In this document: positions 52,495 through 60,663 of the stretch, in pieces
Numbering within the stretch: position 1 is the stretch's first letter
How the letters are laid out: every line of letters starts with the position of its first letter
NCBI GenBank assembly: GCA_001828855.1
Contig: MHZT01000053.1
Location: forward strand, 1 to 64,000
Source of the DNA: Rhodobacterales bacterium RIFCSPHIGHO2_02_FULL_62_130
GTDB taxonomy: Bacteria > Pseudomonadota > Alphaproteobacteria > Rhodobacterales > Rhodobacteraceae
Length of the DNA: 64,000 nucleotides
Reading direction: 5' to 3'
Notes under the pieces: generated by a model
What the model saw: only the letters and a program-made list of their open reading frames with translations
Databases searched by the model: none
What the model was told of the DNA's origin: nothing
Program-made: the position numbers and the translations under genes

Positions 52495-54063
52495 CTATCG
52501 GCTCAGATCGTTGACGAAGACAACATGACCATAGGCGGGATTGTCCGCATAGCCCTTCACATCAGACCGCAGGATATGGACGTTCGGCTTGTCCAGAATG
52601 AAGACAGCCGGCGCATCCTCGATCACCATGCGCTGCGCAGTCTTGAACATCTCCTCCGCCTTGGCGCGGTCGGTGCCGGACAGGGCGGCGGCCTCGTCGA
52701 TCAACTTGTCGAAGGCCGGGTTAGAGTAATAGGCCAGATTGAAAATCGGGCTTTCTTCGCTGTGGAAGATGTTGAGAAGATAATCGTAGGGGGTGACATA
52801 GGTTGCCCACCAATACAGCAGCAGAATGTCCTGCGCCTGCCCCGGATCGGCCTTTGACAACTCCCACATCGCCTCCCACGACATCGGCTGCAAGATCAGC
52901 GTGATGCCGAGGGTTTCAAGATTGGCCTTCCACAACTCGCCGGCAAGGGCTTCAAGCGCATCCGAGGTAACGTAGGTCAGCGTCAGTTCCAGTCCGGTTT
53001 TGGCCAGACCCTCTTCGGCCAGAATGGCGCGGGCGGCCTCAAGGTCGGTCATCACCATCGGCGCGTCGGGATCATGGCCCCAGATGCCCGGCGGCAGGAT
53101 GCCACGGGACCGGGTGCCAAGTCCGGCTGTTCCGGCGGCGATCACGTCGTCATAGGGAAAGGCCAGCGCCAGCGCCTGCCGCACCCGAGGCCGGTCCAGC
53201 GGCGCGCGGCGGGTGTTAAGCAGCGCGAAAAGGTTCTCGAAGGATGGGTTGGCCACCACCTGCAACTCGGGGTTGGCTTGCAGGCCGTCAAGGTTGTCGA
53301 AGGGCAGGTTGTAGGTCCAGTCCGCGCTGCCGCTTTCGATCATGCTTTGCGCCAGCACCGAATCCTCGACCACCTCGAAAACAGCAGTATCAAAGCCTGC
53401 CTCTGGAGTGCCGCCCCAGTAATCGGCAAAGCGGGTGGCGACCACACGCTGACCGGGTTCATAGCGGTCGATACGGAACGGGCCGGTTCCACCGTCGTTT
53501 CCGGCATTGAACCAAGCATTGTCCTTTTCCAGTGCGGCGGGGCTGATGATCCAGCCGGCAAAACCCGCCGAGGCGATCAGATCCAGCGGCTGGGCCGAAG
53601 ACAGGGTAAAGACGACCGTCTGTGCATCGGGGGCGGTGATGGCGGTGACCGCGCTCCAGATGAAGGACGCACCGCCACCAATCTGCATGGTGCGGTCGAT
53701 CGAGCCTTTGACCGCTTCTGCGGTCAACTCGGCCCCGTCATGGAACTTGACACCCTGACGCAGCTTGAAAGTCCAGATCATCCCGTCATCCGAGGCTTGC
53801 CAGCTTTCGGCCAGCAGCGGGGCCACGGTTGCGGGGGCGTCGGCCGTGCCGGGAACATAGCGGGTCAGGGTTTCATAGATATTGGCCAGCACCAGCCCGT
53901 CATTCGAAAACGAGGTGGATGGATCAAGATCTGGAAATCCCGTCGGGTTCGCCAGAGTGAAGATCCGGCTGCCGTCCTGTGCCAGTGCCACGCTCCAGCG
54001 TGACATGGCTTGCAGGGCAAACGGGGCAAGTCCGGCAGAAATCAGCAGATCGCGACGGTTCAT
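52495..54063 (-). CDS. Family 5 substrate-binding protein
   Basis: A 522-residue extracytoplasmic solute-binding protein (SBP_bac_5). The N-terminus MNRRDLLISAGLAPFALQAM has a twin-arginine-like signal ending ALAQ, so Tat export is possible. Family features: VAPLLAESWQASDDGMIWTF, KLRQGVKFHDGAELTAEAVK, GTGPFRIDRYEPGQRVVATR and RPRVRQALALAFPYDDVIAA. It binds a peptide- or opine-like ligand. Pairing with hydantoinase-type and DUF917 proteins suggests a cyclic amide or related nitrogen compound. The start overlaps the DUF917 stop by four bases. Confidence 0.9.
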   Translation of the reverse strand: MNRRDLLISAGLAPFALQAMSRWSVALAQDGSRIFTLANPTGFPDLDPSTSFSNDGLVLANIYETLTRYVPGTADAPATVAPLLAESWQASDDGMIWTFKLRQGVKFHDGAELTAEAVKGSIDRTMQIGGGASFIWSAVTAITAPDAQTVVFTLSSAQPLDLIASAGFAGWIISPAALEKDNAWFNAGNDGGTGPFRIDRYEPGQRVVATRFADYWGGTPEAGFDTAVFEVVEDSVLAQSMIESGSADWTYNLPFDNLDGLQANPELQVVANPSFENLFALLNTRRAPLDRPRVRQALALAFPYDDVIAAGTAGLGTRSRGILPPGIWGHDPDAPMVMTDLEAARAILAEEGLAKTGLELTLTYVTSDALEALAGELWKANLETLGITLILQPMSWEAMWELSKADPGQAQDILLLYWWATYVTPYDYLLNIFHSEESPIFNLAYYSNPAFDKLIDEAAALSGTDRAKAEEMFKTAQRMVIEDAPAVFILDKPNVHILRSDVKGYADNPAYGHVVFVNDLSR

Positions 54064-55211
54064 GTCAGTTCACCTGTTCTGATGGATGTTAAGGGGGCTT
54101 CGGCATAGGCCGCAACCGGATGGGCGACGGTGGCTGTGCCGAAGGGAACGTAGTCAAAGTTATAGCCAAAGGCGCGCGGACCCATCATCCGCAGCGATTC
54201 CGGCGTGCGTAGAAGGGGCGCGCAGGGAATGGCGATCACCGAAACACGCAGGCCATAGCGCTGTTCTTCCGTGCCGATGGGCCGTCCGGTTTCGGAATCG
54301 ACGATGCAGATCAGGTCGGGAACCATGACCAGACGCTGACCGTCCTCTGTCGCCACAAGGAATTCGTTCTGGATGTCGATGGTCAGCACCCGACCCTGAT
54401 CGGCGGCAAGCCCCGTCACCGTCAGGCTGCCGCGCACGAAACCGCCTTCGATCCGACGGGCAATGTCGGTGACTTTGCCCTGCATCAGCAACCGCCCGCC
54501 CGAAACCCCTTCGATCGCGGTGATCGGATCGGTCTTGGCGGCACGCGCCCGCAGCACTGCATCGCCCAACTGCCAGGCCTGACTGGTCGTGTGGGCAATG
54601 CCAAAACGGCGGACGAAATCGCCGGTCATCGGGGCGGTGGTCATGCAGGCTGTGCAGCCCATGGCCACCGTCGCCGTCCGCATCAGTTTTTCCAGCATCT
54701 CGGGCGAGCGGGCCTGAGTGATCACCAGTGTGTTGCCCTCGGAATCCGACAAGGCTGCGGGCTGGTTCGCCTGACCATAGACGAAGAACGAGGTCATCTG
54801 CACTTCGGGGAAAGCGCGGCCCATGCCATCGGCATCGACCACCGGCAGATCCAGCTTTGCCGCCGTGATCATCGGATAGATGCCATTGCCGCCGCCGACT
54901 TCGTCCCCCAGAACAGCATCGACGCGCCGACCGGTATGCGCCTCGATAGCGCGCAGGACGCGGATGCCTTCGTCGCCCTCTTCCATCTTTTCGATGCTGA
55001 CAGTGGGGGCGCCGATGCCGCCAAGGCCGATCACCTGTGCATCGGGGGCCAGATCGGCCGGGCGGATCATGCGGATGCGCTTGCCCTGCCGCAGCAGCGC
55101 CTTGGCGATCAGCATTTGCAGATAGGGGCTGCCGCCGCCGCCGGTGCCAAGGATACCCACACCGATTGCGATGCGGTCGATATCGGTTTCGTTCAGAGTC
55201 CAGAAGGTCAT
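54060..55211 (-). CDS. DUF917 protein
   Basis: A 383-residue DUF917 protein. Typical elements are GVGILGTGGGGSPYLQMLIA near the N-terminus, GDEVGGGNGIYPMITAAKLD with acidic residues, VVDADGMGRAFPEVQMTSFF and AHPVAAYAEAPL at the end. DUF917 genes are usually linked to hydantoinase/oxoprolinase genes, as here, and are thought to act on the same substrate or to activate it. Exact chemistry is not established. It is coupled by four-base overlaps on both sides. Confidence 0.9.
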   Translation of the reverse strand: MTFWTLNETDIDRIAIGVGILGTGGGGSPYLQMLIAKALLRQGKRIRMIRPADLAPDAQVIGLGGIGAPTVSIEKMEEGDEGIRVLRAIEAHTGRRVDAVLGDEVGGGNGIYPMITAAKLDLPVVDADGMGRAFPEVQMTSFFVYGQANQPAALSDSEGNTLVITQARSPEMLEKLMRTATVAMGCTACMTTAPMTGDFVRRFGIAHTTSQAWQLGDAVLRARAAKTDPITAIEGVSGGRLLMQGKVTDIARRIEGGFVRGSLTVTGLAADQGRVLTIDIQNEFLVATEDGQRLVMVPDLICIVDSETGRPIGTEEQRYGLRVSVIAIPCAPLLRTPESLRMMGPRAFGYNFDYVPFGTATVAHPVAAYAEAPLTSIRTGELT

Positions 55212-56758
55212 GCTGCCAGATCCCCCACCACTTTCACCGAAATCCGCATGGCATTTCCGGGCAAATAACTCAGCGGGGTTTCCTCCAGTTCGGCCAGCGT
55301 CACACTTTCGGCGCGCGCACCTGCCTCGACCGCGCGGGCGCGGGCGTCGTTCACGATCTGCTCCAGCGCCGCGCCGCGCGTCGTGCCTTCCAGCGAGACA
55401 ACGCGGTCCACCTCACCCGAGACCTGCGCGATGGCGGCTCCGATGGCGTTGGCCGAACCAAAATGATCGGGCCGCAGCGAAACCGACGTGCCAGCAAGCT
55501 GCCCGTCCAACAGAACCGAACCGCCCCCCACAAGAACCGCCGGTATCGGCTCGGCGCTGGGTTTCATCCGGTCCAGCACCGCCTCGACATCGGTTTTCAT
55601 CTTTTCGATGGCAGCCCTGACAAAAGCGGCATCCAGATGACGCACGCGCGCCGGATCGCCCAGAGTGACCAGACCCGCCGCCACGGCAATGTCTGTGGCC
55701 GTCAGCGTGTCCCCGCCAAAGCAAAGCGCCTTTTCGGTCAGCCGGAAGCCCACCGACTGCGGCCCGATGGCCAGCGGCGCGGATTGCACCAGACTGCCGC
55801 CGCCCAGACCAAAGGAATAAACATCCGGCACGCGGAAGTTGGTCGGTATGCCGCCGATTTCGGCCCCTTCGCTGCGGACCCGCGGAAAACCCGCCACCAG
55901 CATACCGATATCGGTGGTGGTGCCGCCGACATCGATCACGGCGGCATCCTTCAGTCCGGTCAGAAAAGCCGCCCCGCGCATCGAGTTGGTCGGCCCTGAG
56001 GCGATGGTGAACACAGGATGCCGTTCGGCATGGTCCGCGCCCATCAACGTCCCGTCATTCTGGGTCAGGTAAAGCGGGCAGAACAGGCCCAGCCGCTCGA
56101 AGGCGGCGCGGAAGGCGCCAACCGTCTCTTGTCCCAAAGCGTGCAGACTCGCGTTCAGGATCGTCGCACTTTCGCGCGCCAACAGGCCGGTGCGACCGAT
56201 CCGGTGCGACAGGCTGATGGCGGCCTCGGGCATCTCGTCGGCAACAATTCTGGCGGCCTCCACCTCCATCCGCGCATCAACCAGTGCAAAGACCGAGGAA
56301 ATGGCCACCGCCCCGATTCCGGCAGCGCGCCACGTTTTGCAGGCTGCCCGGATTTCACCGGCATCCAGCCGCGCGATGGCCGAACCGTCGAACTGGACAC
56401 CGCCATCCACAAGCGCAGCCCCACCATCAACAATCGAGCGCAGCGCGGCAGGCCAGTCGATCATCGGCGGCAGCGCGCGGGTGGACCGGCCACACAGGCG
56501 CAGGGTTCCTACCTTGCACAACTGCCGCCCCTCGACCACGGCGTTCAGGAAATGCGTGGTGCCGATCATGATCGCACCAACCTCGGCTGTCGCCACACCG
56601 CTACCCGCCAGCACCGCGCGGATGGCATTGGCAACCCCACCCGTGACATCCACCGTCGTCGCCGTCTTGATCGTGGCCAGAACCTTGCCGCCGCGCAGCA
56701 GTGCGGCGTCGGTATTCGTCCCCCCGACATCAATTCCGATACGGACCAGCCCCGACAT
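55208..56758 (-). CDS. Hydantoinase/oxoprolinase-family protein (HyuA-like)
   Basis: A 516-residue member of the ATP-dependent hydantoinase A/oxoprolinase family, ring-opening enzymes of the actin-like ATPase fold. Motifs: RIGIDVGGTNTDAALLRGGK (phosphate 1), IGTTHFLNAVVEGR, AAVIDVGGTTTDIGMLVAGF (phosphate 2), and the adenosine motif AVLVGGGSVLLDG. It is shorter than full oxoprolinases and lacks the HyuB half, like the HyuA proteins partnered with DUF917. The start at 56758 overlaps the regulator stop (TGATG). The substrate is unknown. Confidence 0.87.
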   Translation of the reverse strand: MSGLVRIGIDVGGTNTDAALLRGGKVLATIKTATTVDVTGGVANAIRAVLAGSGVATAEVGAIMIGTTHFLNAVVEGRQLCKVGTLRLCGRSTRALPPMIDWPAALRSIVDGGAALVDGGVQFDGSAIARLDAGEIRAACKTWRAAGIGAVAISSVFALVDARMEVEAARIVADEMPEAAISLSHRIGRTGLLARESATILNASLHALGQETVGAFRAAFERLGLFCPLYLTQNDGTLMGADHAERHPVFTIASGPTNSMRGAAFLTGLKDAAVIDVGGTTTDIGMLVAGFPRVRSEGAEIGGIPTNFRVPDVYSFGLGGGSLVQSAPLAIGPQSVGFRLTEKALCFGGDTLTATDIAVAAGLVTLGDPARVRHLDAAFVRAAIEKMKTDVEAVLDRMKPSAEPIPAVLVGGGSVLLDGQLAGTSVSLRPDHFGSANAIGAAIAQVSGEVDRVVSLEGTTRGAALEQIVNDARARAVEAGARAESVTLAELEETPLSYLPGNAMRISVKVVGDLAA

Positions 56759-57255
56759 CACAATTTGCCCTCTGCGCGTTCCATCGCGGCGTTCAGGGCA
56801 GTGGTGCGGGTGCCAAAGGCCTTGTACATCCGCAGGATCACCCAAGGCTCAACGCGGCGAACGCCGGGAATGCGGCCGATGGTGTTCTCGCAGAAATCCA
56901 GAAGTGCGGCGTGGGTCTCGACAAACAGCGACCCCGACAGGTTGAAGCGCCCGCTGGTCGCCGCCAGATAGCCGACCTCGTCAAACTCACCCAGCGCGAT
57001 GGCCACCTCTTCGATCCGGCCCGGTTCCACCTCGATCATGACATCGGCCTGCACGTCGCGGCCCATGGCCGTCGGATCGGGGATGGCACCAATGGTGATC
57101 ATCCGGCTTTGCAGCAGGGCAGTGATCCTGTTGCGGACCGTCCGTTCAGAGGCAGTCCCGATCTTGGAGGCGATTTCGCTGGCTGAAAGGCGACCGTCCT
57201 CGGTCAGAAGGCCGATGATCGTTCGGTCAAGATCGTCAAGGTCATAGCGCTGCAA
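56758..57255 (-). CDS. Lrp/AsnC-family regulator
   Basis: A 165-residue Lrp/AsnC-type regulator. N-terminal helix-turn-helix: YDLDDLDRTIIGLLTEDGRL then SASEIASKIGTASERTVRNR. C-terminal RAM-like effector domain: ADVMIEVEPGRIEEVAIALG and GEFDEVGYLAATSGRFNLSG. It leads the operon and overlaps the next start, so it probably senses a substrate of the pathway and controls its own transcript. Repeated TTCCGAAA sites upstream (57315-57423) are candidate targets. Confidence 0.9.
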   Translation of the reverse strand: MQRYDLDDLDRTIIGLLTEDGRLSASEIASKIGTASERTVRNRITALLQSRMITIGAIPDPTAMGRDVQADVMIEVEPGRIEEVAIALGEFDEVGYLAATSGRFNLSGSLFVETHAALLDFCENTIGRIPGVRRVEPWVILRMYKAFGTRTTALNAAMERAEGKL

Positions 57256-57314
57256 GGGTCATCTCCTTCTTGTAGGGGAAAGATGCGGCTGCATCACAGG
57301 TATGTCAACAAAAA

Positions 57315-57423
57315 TTTCCGAAACGGAAAAGTATCAGCGCATTAAGTTCCGAAAAATGCACTCTATGCGCCATTACAGAACAATTATGTGAGTTTCTGCC
57401 GGATGTTGATTCCGAAAAATGCA
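57315..57423 (-). promoter_or_regulatory. TTCCGAAA repeats upstream of the Lrp-led operon
   Basis: TTTCCG-AAA-CGGAAA (57315-57329) is a perfect inverted repeat. TTCCGAAAAATGCA occurs at 57347-57360 and again at 57410-57423, exactly 63 bases apart, i.e. six helical turns. All share the TTCCGAAA core. Lrp-family octamers bind several phased sites, so this is a likely control region for the operon starting at 57255. Confidence 0.65.
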
Positions 57424-57840
57424 GAGCCTAAGGCCGCCCCAAGGCAGCGAAAGAAGCCCACGGGCGTGCTCAAGACCGCACAGTCAATTCACTGAAATCG
57501 CAGACACATCTTGGCCGAGTCCTGAAAGCACGCGATCCGATGAACCAGATGAGGGTTCTGCCATTCGGGGATGAGGTTGGCCTGATCCGGGACCACCCAC
57601 CGCACTTCGTCTCGACGCGCGGCGGGTGGTGGCTGTTCGGAAAGACCGGCTGACGTTCCGGCATCTGCGCCTCCATCAGCCAGAAAGGTTTGCGCGTAAC
57701 TCAGCCCCTACAGAGGCAGAATCACGCTGCGGACGCAGATCAACGGGGCCTGACCCTAAGCAATTTCGCTCTGCAAAAGGGTGGCCCATGTGGCACGGTC
57801 GATTGCAAATCCCGCCACCACACGCACAACCGCTATGTGC
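57424..57840. other. Spacer, no supported gene
   Basis: This stretch separates the transporter operon's control region from the DUF2478 gene. One plus-strand frame (57492-57653) ends VSTRGGWWLFGKTG-stop and looks mildly protein-like, perhaps a relic. I cannot name it and see no start or ribosome binding site for it. Nothing else is supported. Confidence 0.3.
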
Positions 57841-58374
57841 TCAACTGGCGGCAACACCTTGGGTTCGGGCCTGCGTCGGCTGCGCGGCCAGAACCCAGCG
57901 GCAAATCGCCTCTGGATCGTTGCCGACACAAACTGCCATGCCTCCGGCAAAGGCTTCGAAAGCCGCGCGGTTCAGGCCATTTACACCCACGAGAACCGTC
58001 ATTTCACGCGCCAGCGCCTCGGCGATCAGGCTGCAAAAGCCCCGACCCTCGGCCTCAAGCTTGCCGAATTTGTTGATCACCAACACCTCCGCCGCCTCAA
58101 GCCGCGCGCCGACCGCCATCACCGCTTGCTCCAATGCGCCGGGGTCAAGCCTGCAGCCTTTGGCATGGGCGCCAAGATCCTGACTGATGCGGAAACTCGG
58201 GCCGTCAGGCAGCACCTGCACATCCATGTCGCAATGCGCGCGGTCTGGGCGTTCGGTGTTGGATTGCACCGTGCCGGCAAGGCGCAAGCCTTGCACGGCC
58301 AGAAGGTCAACGACCTTGGCCAAAACGGCGTCACTGGCGCCACGTCCGGTTTCACTGACAAAGCCGATCTGCAT
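57841..58374 (-). CDS. DUF2478 protein
   Basis: A 177-residue DUF2478 protein. MQIGFVSETGRGASDAVLAK is the N-terminus. LVINKFGKLEAEGRGFCSLI is the conserved centre, like the Walker B region of THEP1-type NTPases. The N-terminal loop GRGASDAV lacks a GK(S/T). DUF2478 genes are common next to molybdate and nitrate-reduction genes, in line with its place after the nar genes. A hairpin (58413) stands between it and ppiC, so it may be expressed at a lower level or from its own promoter. Confidence 0.75.
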   Translation of the reverse strand: MQIGFVSETGRGASDAVLAKVVDLLAVQGLRLAGTVQSNTERPDRAHCDMDVQVLPDGPSFRISQDLGAHAKGCRLDPGALEQAVMAVGARLEAAEVLVINKFGKLEAEGRGFCSLIAEALAREMTVLVGVNGLNRAAFEAFAGGMAVCVGNDPEAICRWVLAAQPTQARTQGVAAS

Positions 58375-58412
58375 CGAAACCTCTTAGCCCCTTCGAGTAC
58401 CGCTATAAAGAA

Positions 58413-58435
58413 GGAAGGCTTTTGCAAAGCCTTCC
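58413..58435 (-). terminator. Hairpin between ppiC and DUF2478
   Basis: GGAAGGCTTT (58413-58422) and AAAGCCTTCC (58426-58435) are exact reverse complements with a 3-base loop. On the minus strand the stem is followed by TTCTTTAT, a moderate T-rich tail. It fits a rho-independent terminator or attenuator at the end of the nar operon. Confidence 0.7.
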
Positions 58436-58476
58436 AGTTGCACCGGCCAGCGGGACGCAGGCTGCGGCGTGAAATC

Positions 58477-59259
58477 TCAGGCCGCTTTCAGGGTTATCCC
58501 CGAAACCTCGGCCGCCGCGACAAGACTGGCGATAAAAGCGCGCGACGCGCGCAGCCAGGCCGCCTTTTCCTGCGCCACCATCAAGGGCGCTTGCACCGCC
58601 GCAAACGGCAACACCTCCCCACGCGCGCGCGCATCCAGCCGGATGATGTGGAACCCGTAGCGCGAGGTCACCAAGGCAGGGCTGATCTGACCCTCCTGCA
58701 TGGTCGCCAGCGCCGCTTCGAATTCCGGCACGGTATCCCCCGCCGAAATCTGCCCCAACCGGCCACCATTGGCCTTGGACGAACAGGCCGAATGATCCCG
58801 TGCCAAGCCGTCAAAGCGCCGTGGATCGGCCAGAACCTGATCCAGAACCGCCTGTGCATGATGCTGCGCGGCATGGGCATCCTGACCCAGCGGGATCAGA
58901 ATATGCGCGGCCTCGTATAAGGACGGCGCGCGAAACCGATCGGGATGCGCGTCGTAAAACGCCCGCAGATCGGCCTCTGTCACGGGCGCGGGCTGCACCG
59001 CATCGTCCAACACCTGCCGGATCAACGCCTCGGCTTCGGTTTCCAACTGCCCGGGCAGGGTTTCCTGCACATCCGGCACCAACTCCCGCCGCTGCGCCTC
59101 TTGCAACAACAGCGCCCGCACCGCCAGCGCCCGCGCAGCCGCTTGCCACGCCAGCCCCGGTTTACCCTGCGGCGCGGGGTGGTTCTGCGCCTCGGCTGCA
59201 ATGCGTTCGGCCACAATCAACTCGCCATTGACGATCACGTCTGGAAGCAAAGGTTTCAT
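58477..59259 (-). CDS. Parvulin-type peptidyl-prolyl isomerase of the nar operon
   Basis: A 260-residue PpiC/parvulin-like protein. The rotamase core is YEAAHILIPLGQDAHAAQHH, GRLGQISAGDTVPEFEAALA and LVTSRYGFHIIRLDARARGE. No signal peptide is visible, so it is probably cytoplasmic, like NifM-type PPIases. It follows narI by three bases. Such genes close many alphaproteobacterial narGHJI operons and are thought to help maturation of the reductase. Confidence 0.85.
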   Translation of the reverse strand: MKPLLPDVIVNGELIVAERIAAEAQNHPAPQGKPGLAWQAAARALAVRALLLQEAQRRELVPDVQETLPGQLETEAEALIRQVLDDAVQPAPVTEADLRAFYDAHPDRFRAPSLYEAAHILIPLGQDAHAAQHHAQAVLDQVLADPRRFDGLARDHSACSSKANGGRLGQISAGDTVPEFEAALATMQEGQISPALVTSRYGFHIIRLDARARGEVLPFAAVQAPLMVAQEKAAWLRASRAFIASLVAAAEVSGITLKAA

Positions 59260-59262
59260 CGC

Positions 59263-59955
59263 CTACTCCGCCGGATGCTTGTGTTTGCGTGTCCGCACAA
59301 TCTGGTAGCCGGGCCGCCACAGATAGCGCAGCGGGGCCGAGATGATGTGGACAAGCCGGGTGAACGGGAACAACAGAAAGATCGTCAGCCCCAGAAAAAT
59401 ATGCGTCTTGAAGATCCAGCTTGCATCGGCGATCTGGTCCGCCGCATCGGCACGGAAGGTCAAAATCCCCTGCGCCCAAGCCATGAAGGTGGTCATCTCA
59501 TGCCCGTCCAGATGCTGCAGCGACACATAGATCGTGCCAAGCCCCAGCACCAGCTGCGCCATCAACAGCGCCAGAATCGCCGTATCGGCAAAGCTGGAAT
59601 TGGCACGGATGCGCGGGTCGTTCAGCCGCCGGTTCAGCAAGATGATCCCCCCCGCCAGCGCCATCAGCCCGGCAGCGCCACCTGCCACCACAGCCAACAA
59701 CTGCTTGGCCCCGTGGCTGATCCCCAAGGCATCAAACACCCAGATCGGCGTCAGCAAGCCCACGAAATGACCGGCAAAAATCACCAGCACTCCAAGGTGA
59801 AACAACACCGACCCGATGATGAATTGCCGCTTGCGCAACAACTGGCTGGATTTTGATTTCCAGGTAAACGGGTCACGTTCGTACCGCGCGATGGATGCGA
59901 TGATCATCACACTGATCGCGATATAGGGGTAAATCCCATAGATGAAGTGGTGCAT
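59263..59955 (-). CDS. narI: Respiratory nitrate reductase gamma subunit
   Basis: A 230-residue membrane cytochrome b that takes electrons from quinol and passes them to NarH. About five membrane helices: FIYGIYPYIAISVMIIASIA, FIIGSVLFHLGVLVIFAGHF with His, and THIFLGLTIFLLFPFTRLVH. His residues in HLGV/GHF and in KTHIF/RLVH are in place to bind the two b-type hemes. The length is normal. It starts nine bases after the narJ stop. Confidence 0.95.
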   Translation of the reverse strand: MHHFIYGIYPYIAISVMIIASIARYERDPFTWKSKSSQLLRKRQFIIGSVLFHLGVLVIFAGHFVGLLTPIWVFDALGISHGAKQLLAVVAGGAAGLMALAGGIILLNRRLNDPRIRANSSFADTAILALLMAQLVLGLGTIYVSLQHLDGHEMTTFMAWAQGILTFRADAADQIADASWIFKTHIFLGLTIFLLFPFTRLVHIISAPLRYLWRPGYQIVRTRKHKHPAE

Positions 59956-59964
59956 CGTGATCTC

Positions 59965-60663
59965 CTATTCTGCGGCGGCAATTGTGGCGGCGGAAGGCAC
60001 CGCCATCCGCGCCAAGATATCGCGGCTTACCGGACAACCGGCGTTCGGGTCTGGCCCAAAGGTCACCTGCGCCTCGGTCCAGACCGCATCCAGCGCCGCA
60101 AGGTCTTCGGGGTTGTCGTCGGTCTCGGCCAACAGGATTTGCGCCTCGGCGCTGTCAGCGGGTGCTTGCGAAAGCGCAACCAGCGCCTCCAGCACCGCCG
60201 CATAGCGACTGCCCCGCCGCGTCAGCCGTTCGGCAAGCGCCACCAGAATATGACCGGCATCGCCCAGCATCTCTTGGGCCGCTGCAAGGCTTTGCGTTGA
60301 CAAAAATTCCAGCAGCACCGGCAGATGATCGGGCAGTTCGGTTCCCGTCAAATCAAACCCCGCCGCGCGATAGCTGTCCAGCAGGTCCACCATCGCGCCG
60401 CCACGGTCGCGGCTTTCACCGTGAATATGCTCGAACAGGTTAAGCGACAGCGTGCGCGACCGGTCAAACAGCAGCACATACTCTTCCTGCAAATCGGTCA
60501 GATCAGCCTGTGCCAGATGCACCAGAAGCGGCTCCATCGCGGCTTGGCGATGCGGGCCAAGCAGGCCATCCCCGTGCAGCGCCGCGCGAATGGCCGGAAC
60601 TGCCACCTGCAGATCTTCGCTTGGATAGGTCAGCAATGCTGACAACGCTTTGAAACTGATCAT
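59965..60663 (-). CDS. narJ: Nitrate reductase molybdenum cofactor assembly chaperone
   Basis: A 232-residue NarJ chaperone, needed for insertion of the molybdenum cofactor into NarG but not part of the final enzyme. It starts MISFKALSALLTYPSEDLQV, with the family motif LQEEYVLLFDRSRTLSLNLF then EHIHGESRDRG. The start ATG overlaps the narH stop by four bases (ATGA). The longer upstream frame belongs to narH sequence. Confidence 0.94.
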   Translation of the reverse strand: MISFKALSALLTYPSEDLQVAVPAIRAALHGDGLLGPHRQAAMEPLLVHLAQADLTDLQEEYVLLFDRSRTLSLNLFEHIHGESRDRGGAMVDLLDSYRAAGFDLTGTELPDHLPVLLEFLSTQSLAAAQEMLGDAGHILVALAERLTRRGSRYAAVLEALVALSQAPADSAEAQILLAETDDNPEDLAALDAVWTEAQVTFGPDPNAGCPVSRDILARMAVPSAATIAAAE

